A DNA stretch of 13,671 nucleotides, from assembly GCA_003024985.2 (NCBI GenBank), contig PXIH01S0001542.1. One strand, 5' to 3'. Made by a program: the position numbers and the translations under genes. Below are positions 1-9,016 of this stretch, one piece after another. The notes under the pieces were generated by a model, which worked only from the letters and a program-made list of their open reading frames with translations, searched no databases and was not told the origin of the DNA. Within the stretch, counting starts at the first letter, position 1. The number at the start of each line of letters is the position of its first letter. This stretch comes from Euperipatoides rowelli. Taxonomy: Eukaryota > Onychophora > Udeonychophora > Euonychophora > Peripatopsidae.

Positions 1-724
1 TGCCACAATGTATCAGCAAGGCTGTAAATAAATATATATAAATCAATCTGACCATCTCAGTCCTCCAGATGAGTTGTAGCACAACACAACAGACAAAACA
101 TTATCCATCTTGTAGCACATATACTACAAGCAATACCAGGAGATAAATTTGGCATTGGGCTTACCCGCAGTCTTCGGTGACTATAGACACTGTATATTTA
201 ATTAAATTACCTGCCACATATTTAGATAAACTAAAAGACTGTTTCCAGATCTAATTAAACTTATCAAATACGTTAGGGACTACCTGAAGCGTTAATCACA
301 AGCTTGCAGCTCCTCCCCTACGCGATTGCAGAAATAGTTTCCTTTATCTAATTGGAATTGTATTGGACCCAAAGACCCCTGTTTTACCCCTTTCCTAGTC
401 TGGGTGCCAATCCGCACATTTCAGAAACCTCTTCTCTCGTGCACATCAAATTAATAATTCAAACTCTACTAATAGTGTTGAACTGTGGAGTTTGAATCAT
501 ATACATTGCCCTATTACTCTTTTTTTTTTCTGAAACAAAATTCCCCCTAAGTAAGATTAACAATTGAAAATCATTTACGATATACAAGTAGATAATGTGT
601 ATCTTTCTAGTCCTACTAAAGAGTGCCCCCAGCCTCATGATAATTGTGATGGATTAAGGTTGATTATCTTTAATTTGTACTCTTTATTTTTGATATTACT
701 ATATGTATTCTATTTTTTTTATAG
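1..724. other. Probable intron sequence upstream of the first visible exon
   Basis: I see no supported gene here. The stretch is AT-rich and ends in a pyrimidine-rich run followed by TAG at 722-724, a good splice acceptor for the exon beginning at 725. The open reading frame that enters that exon from about 564 reads as hydrophobic, intron-like sequence and has no domain character. The preceding exon must end in phase 2, because the exon at 725 supplies only the third base of its first codon. A 10-bp inverted repeat at 457-466 and 488-497 is within chance expectation. Confidence 0.5.
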
Positions 725-842
725 ACATTTAGCAAGGCAAATGTATAAACTACACCAAGGAACATTTTATCTTCTTGGCCTAGAGGATGGAGTCCGGTTA
801 ACTTTACAGTTAGCCATTGAATTACAAACATCCTATTTCAAG
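725..842 (+). CDS. Internal exon of an unrecognised gene (exon 1 of 5 visible)
   Basis: This 118-base exon is bounded by a pyrimidine tract plus AG at 723-724 and a GTAAAA donor at 843. Its first base completes a split codon, followed by 39 full codons starting HLARQMYKLHQG and containing the stretch GLEDGVRLTLQLAIELQ. That stretch looks like an amphipathic helix. The exon ends in phase 0, which matches the next exon. Splicing joins it to 1518-1586. I do not recognise the protein family. The exon call rests on splice borders, phase agreement and protein-like composition, not on a domain hit. The protein's N-terminal part is not in the window. Confidence 0.75.
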
Positions 843-1517
843 GTAAAATATATATTGTGTATATACAGTATTGTGAATATAGCCTATAGCAAAAGTTGCA
901 AAAAGTAAAATAAGCTCTGCAAAATACCACGAGCATCAGCTAGGGCTCACAACATTTCCAGAACTCAGTGTTTTAAATCATTTTTGGTTTGATTATTTAA
1001 TGACTTATTTAAAATTGTAATCAAATACTGTAATTATAATAGCAATTGTAAATTTAAACCCTACTTGACTGTATGCCATATTGTGATTTAAAGGGACTTG
1101 GAACCATTTTAAACTAGGACTATGCTAAAATTCATCAATTTATTTGCATTGTTACAAAAATAAAAAATATGAAAGGTTTTAACACTGACCTTTCTTCAAC
1201 CAACTCTAAGAGGCACTGGGCTGTACCTCTTAATGTCAGTCTGCAGTAATAAAAGCTCACATTAAAAATTACTCATTTTTGCCAATCTTTGAATAATTGT
1301 TTGTTCCATTTTTATGGTTTTGTTTGCCACATACTGTACAGCCTGAGAATGCATAAATTCTTGATAAATATCAAAATAAAGTAATGTTAACATTTTTAGA
1401 ATTTAGTTTTAAAGCTCTATATGAAGATTTTTTTTTTTTTTTAAATATATTTAAAATTTTTAGCCTTATTTTTAAATTTCAAAATAAAAGGTAAATGCCT
1501 TTTTTTTTTCCTCTAAG
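843..1517 (+). other. Intron 1
   Basis: This 675-bp intron runs from GTAAAA at 843 to the acceptor AG at 1516-1517, which is preceded by a long T tract (1500-1510). It is AT-rich and contains T homopolymers, such as the one near 1428-1442. I see no gene or clear repeat inside it. Confidence 0.7.
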
Positions 1518-1586
1518 GTTTCTGAAGTCTTTCTCTTTGAAAATGCACCCAAGTTGTATAAAGCTCAGTGGGATGATTGGTCCGAT
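1518..1586 (+). CDS. Internal exon of the unrecognised gene (exon 2 of 5 visible)
   Basis: This 69-base exon holds exactly 23 codons and is phase 0 at both ends, so skipping it would keep the frame. It is bounded by a T-rich tract with AG at 1516-1517 and a consensus GTAAGT donor at 1587. The peptide includes VSEVFLFENAPKLYK and then the acidic and aromatic QWDDWSD, which continues into the aromatic SWWYW stretch encoded by the next exon about 8 kb away. The tryptophan-rich junction looks like a conserved structural core. The family is not recognised. Because the exon is small and symmetric it could be alternatively spliced, but the sequence alone does not show this. Confidence 0.75.
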
Positions 1587-1628
1587 GTAAGTATTGTAAT
1601 AAGGCTTTCCTTTTTTTAATAACATACC

Positions 1629-1888
1629 TATTTACTGTAGATCTAAATAAATTAGTCTCATCGTAATAGGTAAAAATCAGTAAAATAAAGATGCTATTCA
1701 ATTGAATCTGTAGATTTATAACTTGATTCACTATCTCTTATACATAATTCAGATAGAACAACTAAGATATTTACTGTAGATCTGGATAAATTAGTCTCAT
1801 CGTAATAGGTAAAAATCAGTAAAATAAAGATGCTATTTAATTTAATCTGTAGATTTATTATACATTATTCAGATAGAACAACTAAGAT
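1629..1888. repeat. Imperfect tandem duplication, period 139 bp
   Basis: Copy 1 is 1629-1767 and copy 2 is 1768-1888. Both begin TATTTACTGTAGATCT and end AGATAGAACAACTAAGAT. Copy 2 lacks about 18 bases in its second half and differs by a few substitutions. The duplication starts 43 bases downstream of the donor site of intron 2. High similarity between copies suggests a recent local duplication and not an old transposon pair; no terminal inverted repeats are seen. Confidence 0.9.
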
Positions 1889-2178
1889 CTCATCCCATTT
1901 ATATTTTAGACATCACAAGTAAACTTTTACTGTCTAAATATCTATAAACATTTCCTGTTGATTACTCAACATTGTCTAGTAAAAGCACTTTAAATCCCAA
2001 TTCTTTTCCCATGATTCTCTTACCAAGAATGACAGTATATTGTACATCTGTTTTATACCTCCAAGTATTGACATTAAATTTTTAGACAGCTCGTGAAAAC
2101 TTGCCACCAGTTAGTGTACTGGTAGCATATGCAATATCTCAGCCGCAAACAAAAAAAATATAAAAATTTTATAGTTAA

Positions 2179-2784
2179 AGGTCAAATGTAACAGATTTTT
2201 TTTTATTATTATTGTTATTGATTTTCAAAGATAATGACTATATAAAAAAATTCCACTGGAAAAAAAAAGTTATTTACAGATAAAATTAAGACTATTGCTA
2301 TCCTCAGTCTGAGATTACAATTTGAAGATTCCACATATTTTTTGGGTCTGAGATTAATTTGATGACAAAATAGCCTCTACAGCTGTTTTCTTTGTAATGA
2401 TTTAACATGTAAATAGAGGTGTTTTTAATCTGTATTAAAGGACATTTTGATTTTTAAAAAAAAAAACAAATTGGACCATAATAGCACAAAGGATGAATTT
2501 GATTATGATTTTTTTTACAAGTATTTAAACATTTAGACCATATGATATCCAACCTTATGCTGACAAATATAGCAAATATTCTATAGTTAAGTATAGCAAG
2601 CTGTATTCATTTATAGCCTATGATGTCACAAAATATCTCCCCTGGTGTGTACAGTGGACAATGTTGTTTTAAGTGGGAGGAGTTAAAGACAATTATTTTA
2701 AAATTTTAGTGGAAATTTTTTTAGTAAAAATCATTGAAAATCAATAATTAGAATTTTGTTTTAAAAATCTGTTACATTTGACCT
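2179..2784. mobile_element. TTAA-flanked MITE, copy 1
   Basis: This 606-bp element has terminal inverted repeats of at least 16 bases (AGGTCAAATGTAACAG, followed by T-rich sequence) and is flanked on both sides by TTAA (2175-2178 and 2785-2788). It has no coding capacity. A second copy lies at 3206-3781 with strong internal similarity, for example the shared word ATGTCACAAAATATCTCCCC. TTAA target duplication is known for the piggyBac and Kolobok superfamilies. The termini start AGG and not CCC, so I lean towards a non-autonomous Kolobok-like element, but that assignment is inference. Confidence 0.9.
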
Positions 2785-2788
2785 TTAA

Positions 2789-3137
2789 ACTAAAAATAAT
2801 GTAATCTTTTAAAATTTATTTCTAAAGTTGTATAAGCAAAGTTAATACTGAGAATGAGGCACACTGCTAGAATTTTGTAAATTGTTAGTTGCCAATTGAT
2901 TAAAAATGTCACAAATTTGGACAGCAGCAACTAAAGAGGTTTTGTTAGGCATTTATCATTTTGCCACCACTAGTGTATAAGACTGCTTTCTGTTCCCTGC
3001 AAATCATAATAAATAGAAATGTTTCTAAATTAGCTCAAAAGCCTATAAAAGGGAAAAAAAATATCTTGATATCCAGAATTTAGACCTTTTTTTAAAAAAA
3101 AAATTTCTTGAGTATTAGATTGATTATAATATATTTC
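2789..3137. other. AT-rich intron sequence between two elements
   Basis: This is plain AT-rich sequence between the first MITE and the piggyBac-like element. I see no gene, inverted repeat or splice signal of note. Confidence 0.5.
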
Positions 3138-3205
3138 TTAACCCCTTCACATCCGATGTGACCATTTATCTCCACTATTTTCATGATTTTAACCTATTTT
3201 ATTAA

Positions 3206-3781
3206 AGGTCAAATGTAACAGGTTTTTTTTTTATGATAATGAATTTTCAAAGATAATTACTATAAAAAAAATTCCACTGGAAAAAAATAATTTAAAACGC
3301 ATAAGACTATTGCTATCCTCAGTCTAAGGGTTTGAGATTAATTTGATGACCAAACAGTCTCTACAGATGTTTTCTTTGTAATGATTTAACATGTAAATAG
3401 AGGTTTGTTCAACTTGTATTAAATTTTTTTTTGGTTTTTTAAAAAAATAAATTGGACCATAATATCACTAAGGAGGAATTTGATTATGATTTTTATAAGT
3501 ATTTAAACACTTAGTCCATAAGATTTCCAGCTTTAAGCTGACAAAGATATCAAATATTCTATAGTTAAGTATAGCAAGCTGTATTCATTTATAGTCTATG
3601 ATGTCACAAAATATCTCCCCTGGTGTGTACAGTGGACAATGTTTTTTTGAGGGGGAGGAGCTAAAAACAATTATTTAAAAAATGAATAATTGTAAATAAC
3701 TTTTTTTAATTTTTTTTTTAGTAAAAATCTTTGAACATCAATAATAAAAAATAAATTTAAAAAATCGGTTACATTTGACCT
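3206..3781. mobile_element. TTAA-flanked MITE, copy 2, nested in the piggyBac remnant
   Basis: This 576-bp copy shares termini and internal blocks with the element at 2179-2784 and lies in the same orientation. It begins AGGTCAAATGTAACAG, ends with the inverted version carrying one change, and is flanked by TTAA at 3202-3205 and 3782-3785. It sits 64 bases inside the left end of the piggyBac-like element, so it inserted after that element did. It has no open reading frame of interest. Confidence 0.9.
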
Positions 3782-4019
3782 TTAATGCCTTCTAAAAGTA
3801 TCAATTTTTTATGTAAATGTGTAATTTAATATACCATTAGAAAGGTGATGAAATGGTCTACAAAATGCTGTATTGAAATTTTAATTTGTTAAGTTTTGTT
3901 TATGAAATCGCAGTCTAAATATCAGCTTAAATGCATTTTTTCATCATTTATATACATTGTATCATTCTCAAAATTATGAGAAAGAAAAACTTTGAGAAAA
4001 TCTAAAATATTAGATTCGT

Positions 4020-4330
4020 CTATTCAGAATTTTCAGTAAATGGAAATGGAATCAGCAATACAATATATTTGTTACATTCTAAATGAAATATCAAATGGCT
4101 GGGTGCTAAATCGTGTTGTAATAAAGGACTAGGTGGTAGGGGGGGAGGCGTTAGAGAGCTAGGCGGTATAATTATTTCCTCGCTATCTGATTCAGAATTA
4201 TTGGAAGAATCATTACTTAGCTGTGAAGTCAAAATGTAATCGGAATCTTCTGAATTATCACTCCAGTTGTCTACAAATTTTGTATTTCTTCATTTGTAAG
4301 TGATATTTTAGGATTAATACCAGACTTCTT
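4020..4330 (-). pseudogene. Remnant of a piggyBac-type transposase N-terminus
   Basis: Read on the minus strand, this region first encodes a short piece containing SLTNEEIQN and then hits a stop at 4271-4273. Shifting frame by one base there continues into an acidic, serine-rich tract (DNWSDNSEDSDY, then SNNSESDSEE), followed by a proline-rich run. Acidic N-terminal regions of this kind precede the catalytic domain in many piggyBac transposases. The DDD catalytic domain is absent. The position inside an element with piggyBac-like ends supports the call; the match itself is by composition only, so another low-complexity protein remnant remains possible. Confidence 0.5.
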
Positions 4331-4667
4331 TTTTTTTAAACGACCAGATTGAAACAATACAATTACGAGTCAGTTTACATTCTTATAAAATTCGATTTTT
4401 AAAATCTATCCTATTTCTATACATTTTTTAATACTTTAAAATGTAATGATTTATTTCTTTAAAAAAAAAAAATAATGAAAATACCTCGCTATGACCGATA
4501 AAGGCGTCGGCCGACAAATTGGCACTTACTGTAATGACCAAAATATCAGTCATCCGAGTTTAAGGGATTAAAATTTTATATAGCATTTCAACTTTGCTTT
4601 CACAATACTAACATTTATAAATTATATAAATTATTGTATTTTCTTGTTGTGTATATTTATTATACAA

Positions 4668-5154
4668 GAAAATCTGAAGTGGGATGCCCACATTGAATGT
4701 CATAACAAATGTCGACAAAAAATTGTATCTTTTATTATAAAGAATGTAGGAATGTGTGCCGATTTATTGACAAAGGCTTATTATACATACATTAGACCAT
4801 GTATGGAATACTGGTGTGTCATATTGTCTAATTCAATAACTAAGTTACAAATACTTGAGTTAGAGAGGGTTCAAAAAAGGGTTGCAAGAATTATTTTAGG
4901 TAATACTTATTGCTATGAAGATGCCCTTTTAAAACTTAATCTTGAATCTCTGTCAACTCATAGAACTAAATTAGTCTCCGAATATGCATCAAAATTTCTA
5001 GAAACTACCCTGAATTTAAACCAGAAACCAGACTATCTTGTCTGGAGTGCGTACTAGGGCATCCTCTAAACTTCGTGCATCTAGATGCCACACAAAGCAT
5101 TATAAAATGTCACCTATCCCGAAAATAATAGATGCGTACAATCAAATGATTTGA
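4668..5154 (+). pseudogene. C-terminal fragment of a non-LTR retrotransposon reverse transcriptase
   Basis: The reading frame shows the thumb region and downstream part typical of CR1/L2-like reverse transcriptases: ENLKWDAHIE, YIRPCMEYWCVIL, LERVQKRVARIILG and ALLKLNLESLSTHR. It stops at 5055-5057. A +1 shift between about 5040 and 5055 opens a frame running to TGA at 5152-5154 that ends SPIPKIIDAYNQMI, a good match to the usual C-terminal end of these proteins. The frameshift and missing catalytic palm (no YADD box) show that this is a dead copy. It has no role in the host gene, whose sense strand it shares. Confidence 0.85.
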
Positions 5155-5361
5155 AATTTTTATTAACATATTTTTATTTTAAATTTTTCATTTAATATTT
5201 ACACTTGTTTTAATTTTATATTCTCTAGAAACCCTTATGTAAATAGTCACTCATCCTTAGGGGCTTTTGGCTATATCTTATATTTACAACTATATATATT
5301 ATATTTAATATATATTTCATGTATTTTGTTTTATGAAAATAAACGTTTTAATAATAATAAT
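4668..5361 (+). mobile_element. 5'-truncated CR1/L2-type LINE, 3' end
   Basis: This fragment holds the end of a non-LTR reverse transcriptase ORF, a short AT-rich 3' UTR, and a terminal (TAA)n run at about 5349-5361. Loss of the 5' part is the usual outcome of target-primed reverse transcription. The preceding AT-rich bases (4572-4667) separate it from the piggyBac remnant. Simple-repeat tails and this coding C-terminus are both typical of CR1, L2 and Rex-like elements; the exact clade cannot be set from so short a piece. Confidence 0.8.
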
Positions 5362-5928
5362 TTCAAAATTTTATTATAATTATTCATTTTTAGACTTGAT
5401 TGTGATCCAAATATATTATTTTTGAATAGCCTAAACTGCTTGACAATAGTTTATTGGAAGGTTTGAATAAAGGTTTAGATCAGAGTTTCCCAAACTTATT
5501 TGTCCCTTTTCGGAAAAAAAAAATTACTCAGCGCCACCCTTGAAATCTACCTTCTTTAAGCGAGCAAACAGAAATATGCAGTGGTGAATTAACATTATTT
5601 TATGTATCTATATTTCTACCTATGTCGTACAACATAGTAAAGAAGTTGTTGTAAATAAGACACATTGATGCTTGAAATTCTAAAATTATTTTATAAAATA
5701 AACCATAGTAACATTCGCATTACACACAGAAAATTAAGATAATGAAGGTCATAAATGTGATTAAAATAAATAAATAAAAAGTTAGACATGTCAACGTTAT
5801 ATTAACTTCTATTTTGTGTTTTTTGAAAATAAAGTAATCCCTACAAATTTAACTCTTTGTTGCACAACAGATGAAACGTGTACAAACATTTATAAAAATT
5901 TTCTTAAGTTTCTTACTTTATGCTTCCA

Positions 5929-5986
5929 CCTTATTTTTATTCAACACCCCTCTGAAACCTTATTTTTATTCAACACCCCTTTGAAA
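5929..5986. repeat. Two tandem copies of a 29-bp unit within hAT-A
   Basis: Copies at 5929-5957 and 5958-5986 begin CCTTATTTTTATTCAACACC and differ at a single base. They sit just inside the right end of the hAT MITE. Confidence 0.93.
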
Positions 5987-5993
5987 CCCTCCA

Positions 5994-6011
5994 TCGCCCC
6001 CTAGGGGGGCG
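5994..6011. repeat. GC palindrome near the right end of hAT-A
   Basis: The sequence CGCCCCCTAGGGGGGCG is a near-perfect palindrome centred on CTAG, in an otherwise AT-rich setting. Subterminal palindromes of this kind are common in hAT MITEs. It may form a hairpin in single-stranded DNA or RNA. Confidence 0.8.
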
Positions 6012-7487
6012 TTTCTGTCCACTTTGGGAAACTGGTTTAGACCAAAGTTTCACAAAGTGTGGTCTGCGGACCGGTACCGGGCCTCTGAAAAAAAGCACCG
6101 GTCCATGACAACTTGAGCCTGAGAAAAAAAAAAAACTTTACTATTTATTATTTTAACAAAATATGTTTTCATAAACTTTAATGTTAACATTTTTAGTTAA
6201 CAACTTAAATATGTAGGCTATGCATTTTAACAAAAAACTTTAATATTTTATTAAAATATGTTATGTAATTTTAATTTCATTCTATTAATAGTAGACATTT
6301 ATTTATTTTACTACCTTAATCAGTAGCAAATCACAATGAAACTCATTTTATTCCTATATCACCCTTTTCATTTTTTTCAGCAAGTTACCAGTATTATTTA
6401 TTGTATTTTATTTAGAGTGTATTTAATTTGACTCTTTTTGTATATATTTTATATGTCCTACCCCAAGCCACTGGCCCTCCTTGAATATGGCCAACAATAT
6501 AGCCACACTAAGAAATTATATATGTTGAGAATAAATTATGAGTAAGAAAAAGGAACTTTTCTCCACCAAACTGCAATATTTAATGATATTTGGACTAATT
6601 ATGTATTCAATTTAAGTTTAACAAAGCTACGAGTTAAACTTTATTCAATTCATCTCTTCGTTGCTATGGAAGCTTAGTTAAGATTCACCATTAGGGAGCC
6701 GCCGTATGGCTGACATCACCTTAATCTACATAATAGATGACAAGGGATGGCAACCTATCGGGGGGAAATTAAACAGCATTTTGGACGCCCCAATATAAAG
6801 GTTCATGCAGAGCCAGAAAACAGGAGATGGGACCCAAATTTTGATGTCTAACTGAAGCTAAGCTCCTGTAACCAAGGAGTTTGAACTGTTCGATAGCTAA
6901 GTGGTATTTTTTGGACCACTTCCGAAGGTGTCCGCTAAAGTCTAGCCTAAAAGCATTTCACCTTCCCATCTAAATCATACTCAAAATTATCTTTACTTCT
7001 ACCAGGTTAGCCATCCCTTTCATTTTTCTTCATAATTTCCCTAGCAACCAGATTAGTTTTCAACCATCCCTGTTAGAGACTTTTTTCCAGTTCATAAACT
7101 TTATCCTTTGCAAACTTTTATTCTCACAAATATAGACAGTCTGATATCCTAAACTTTCATTATCAAATCTTGCTTACCCGATCCCAGTTGGCTATATTCC
7201 AAACTCCCGTCCCTTCTCCCCCCTTTCCAAAATTTGCTTGTTAATATTATAATGAACTTCACCCCTAGGGAGGGGGGGGGGGGCGAAGCCATTACCGAAT
7301 GTGAGGTGGAAGTGTGGCGGAGAGGAGCATAACAATTACTGGCAGTATAAACTCTATCTGATTGTTATAATTGTTTGCAGAACCACTATGTGATATCTTA
7401 AAGAGGAATTGAAACCAAAATGGCAAATGTAAATAAATCTTGCTCTGTTTATTGTACAGGTAAATAAAATCTGCTACACTTAAGTAT

Positions 7488-7515
7488 TGCCGACTGGCTT
7501 ACTGGCCAGTCGGCA
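7488..7515. repeat. Perfect 11-bp stem hairpin
   Basis: TGCCGACTGGC (7488-7498) pairs perfectly with GCCAGTCGGCA (7505-7515) across a six-base loop. It is GC-rich against an AT-rich background. No T run follows, so this is not a bacterial-type terminator; in an intron it would simply be a stable RNA hairpin or a transposon subterminal structure. Confidence 0.92.
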
Positions 7516-7576
7516 TACTAGAAAATAAACAATAAACGGTACATAAAGTCCATGGACTGGACGAACGTTAAAGAGC

Positions 7577-7605
7577 TGCCAGTCATCTAAAGTTGATGGC
7601 TGGCA
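7577..7605. repeat. Second 11-bp stem hairpin, related core
   Basis: TGCCAGTCATC (7577-7587) pairs with GATGGCTGGCA (7595-7605) across a seven-base loop, with one G-T (wobble) position. It shares the GCCAGTC core with the hairpin 62 bases upstream. Confidence 0.88.
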
Positions 7606-7697
7606 CCCTTTAAGGTAAAGACAACACGGTCAAATGAAAGAAGTGTTTTATATCTTTACAAAGGCTAATTAAGCTAATTTGCATAATTAGTAATTAG

Positions 7698-7801
7698 CAT
7701 TCATTCACACATTCCAGAATCAGAACATCCGTGACGCATTTACTAATTAAGTAAACACGACACGACATGGATGGAAAACTAATGGAATGCGTGAATAAAT
7801 G
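7698..7801. repeat. Inverted repeat with 18-bp arms
   Basis: The left arm CATTCATTCACACATTCC (7698-7715) matches the reverse complement of 7784-7801 at 16 of 18 positions, with 68 bases between. It may be the core of a small fold-back element; no target duplication is evident. Confidence 0.75.
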
Positions 7802-8994
7802 TAAACAGAGAATAAAATACTGAATATTACTATTTAATAAAATATTAGACTAAGTGAATCGCTATAATATATTTCTATAACTTAAAATCTGTAAGGGGTT
7901 ATCACACTTTGTAAACATTTTAATGTGGGAAAGGATAATCTTTGTTACTATTATTGAGCAAATATGCGTGTTTGCTAAGAGAACGTTGTTTGGGTAGGTG
8001 TAGAGGCTAAGGATTGAAATGACATATTTTATTGAACTTTCTTTTACAGATGCCTTTCCAAGCAAGTGCGAGTCAGGGTCATAACTGTGTCTTTCTATTG
8101 GGCCAGGGATAATAATGGGCCAGTCCCCCTTTTACCTCTTTAGTCTTTAGTCGGCCGGCTCCGGTTGGATTTTCATTAGGATTTAGTTAGGGTACCTATT
8201 ATTTCATCTAGCTGTGCTGATTATTTAGCCCCCGTAAGAGAATTAACCATCGATTGGCACAACTGGCTCACGTTCGGTAAATATTATGTCTTTGGGGTAA
8301 CTGTATCTGCAAAGAGCCTACATATAGATATACTGTATTAGTAATTTCTAATATGGGTATTTGCATGTAAGTGTAGATATAGGGTAGTGATAGAGGCCTG
8401 ATATTTACCCGGTAATTTTCCCCAGGAATATATATATCCGATCTGTACCAACCAGGATGTATTGGATCCTGAGTGCGTTTTTGCACAAAGATCAACCCAA
8501 GCCGAGGTTGTGGAGATAATAGAGGTATTTCCCAGTTAGGGTATTAGAGATAATAGCCCGTGCTACGGACGAGTGTTTTTTTATTAGTCGTAATAGAGGT
8601 CTAATTTCTATCGTACATATACTAGTAGTATAAGTGCCTGCATCAGAGATAATGAAAGGTACCGCGATACTATGGATTAATTATAATAGGAACAGGGCCC
8701 CCATTCTAGTAAGCACTCTCAGTAATTATGTTTGCTTAGTCTTCCATGCCAGTGCTTAATCGCGCCAGCCTCGGAGACAGTATTCATAAGAATAGCTGAA
8801 CGTATCAGGCTAGGATGTAACTTTAGCTTAGCTTAATCAGATAGCCTTTCTCGAGATAGGATAGAGCTAACAGGAAGGGGGGGGAGGGAAGTTCTGAGAT
8901 AGGCTATTACCAGCCCGACGAAGCCTCACTACATTGTAGTATCTGACCATATGTCATCCCAAACATTTTGCACAGCATTTTTTTATATATAGTT

Positions 8995-9016
8995 GTCTAA
9001 TAAAGTCTTATTAGAC
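8995..9016. repeat. Perfect 9-bp stem hairpin
   Basis: GTCTAATAA (8995-9003) and TTATTAGAC (9008-9016) are exact inverted copies around a four-base loop. It lies where the GC-richer interior of hAT-B gives way to its AT-rich right flank. Confidence 0.85.

Larger units (their letters stand above)
3142..4567 (-). mobile_element. Decayed piggyBac-like element, interrupted by a nested MITE
   Basis: Both ends abut TTAA (3138-3141 and 4568-4571). The left end reads CCCCTTCACATCCGATG; the reverse complement of the right end reads TCCCTTAAACTCGGATG. They match at 12 of 17 positions, with the CCCTT typical of piggyBac ends. The total is 1426 bp; removing the nested MITE and its duplicated TTAA leaves about 846 bp, far too short for a full transposase of roughly 550-600 residues. 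The remaining coding sequence, on the minus strand at 4020-4330, resembles an acidic transposase N-terminus. The element is therefore internally deleted and dead. Confidence 0.7.
5481..6034. mobile_element. hAT-type MITE (hAT-A)
   Basis: The left end is CAGAGTTTCCCAAACTT and the reverse complement of the right end is CAGTTTCCCAAAGTG; they align with a two-base gap. Flanking 8-bp duplications are GTTTAGAT (5473-5480) and GTTTAGAC (6035-6042), differing at one base. Eight-base duplications and CAG...CTG ends are hallmarks of hAT transposons. At 554 bp with no transposase frame, this is non-autonomous. The right end contains a near-perfect G+C palindrome around CCCCCTAGGGGG and a 29-bp tandem repeat. 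Confidence 0.88.
6680..8960. other. GC- and CpG-richer interior of hAT-B, no recognised gene
   Basis: No convincing protein is found on either strand. A 34-codon frame at 6747-6851 looks protein-like but is too short to classify, and the longer minus-strand frames at 7862-8065 and 8268-8495 show no motif. CpG dinucleotides are frequent, especially at 8100-8960 (about 26 by hand count), while the first 1.2 kb after the tandem duplication has only a few. G runs of 12 (7272-7283) and 8 (8877-8884) occur. Confidence 0.55.

Noticed and set aside
457-497. 10-bp inverted repeat ATTCAAACTC/GAGTTTGAAT
   Set aside because: One such pair with a 21-base gap is expected by chance in a window of this size.
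564-724. Open reading frame running into the first exon from upstream
   Set aside because: It is hydrophobic and T-rich and contains the splice acceptor's pyrimidine tract, so it is intron read through in frame by chance.
2179-3781. The two MITE copies as long terminal repeats of one retroelement
   Set aside because: Each copy has its own terminal inverted repeats and TTAA duplications, and the sequence between them has no gag or pol, so they are separate insertions.
6888-6960. tRNA-like A-box (TAGCTAAGTGG), suggesting a SINE promoter
   Set aside because: There is no matching B-box at the expected distance and no cloverleaf can be drawn, so a tRNA or SINE is not supported.
7272-7283. G12 run, and C12 run at 12924-12935
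   Set aside because: Homopolymers of this kind are prone to sequencing length errors and carry no evident function; single uncalled bases at 9606, 9613 and 12796 also point to modest assembly quality.
8268-8495. Minus-strand frame of 75 codons
   Set aside because: No motif, no clean start and no splice context; its composition fits random sequence in a less AT-rich region.
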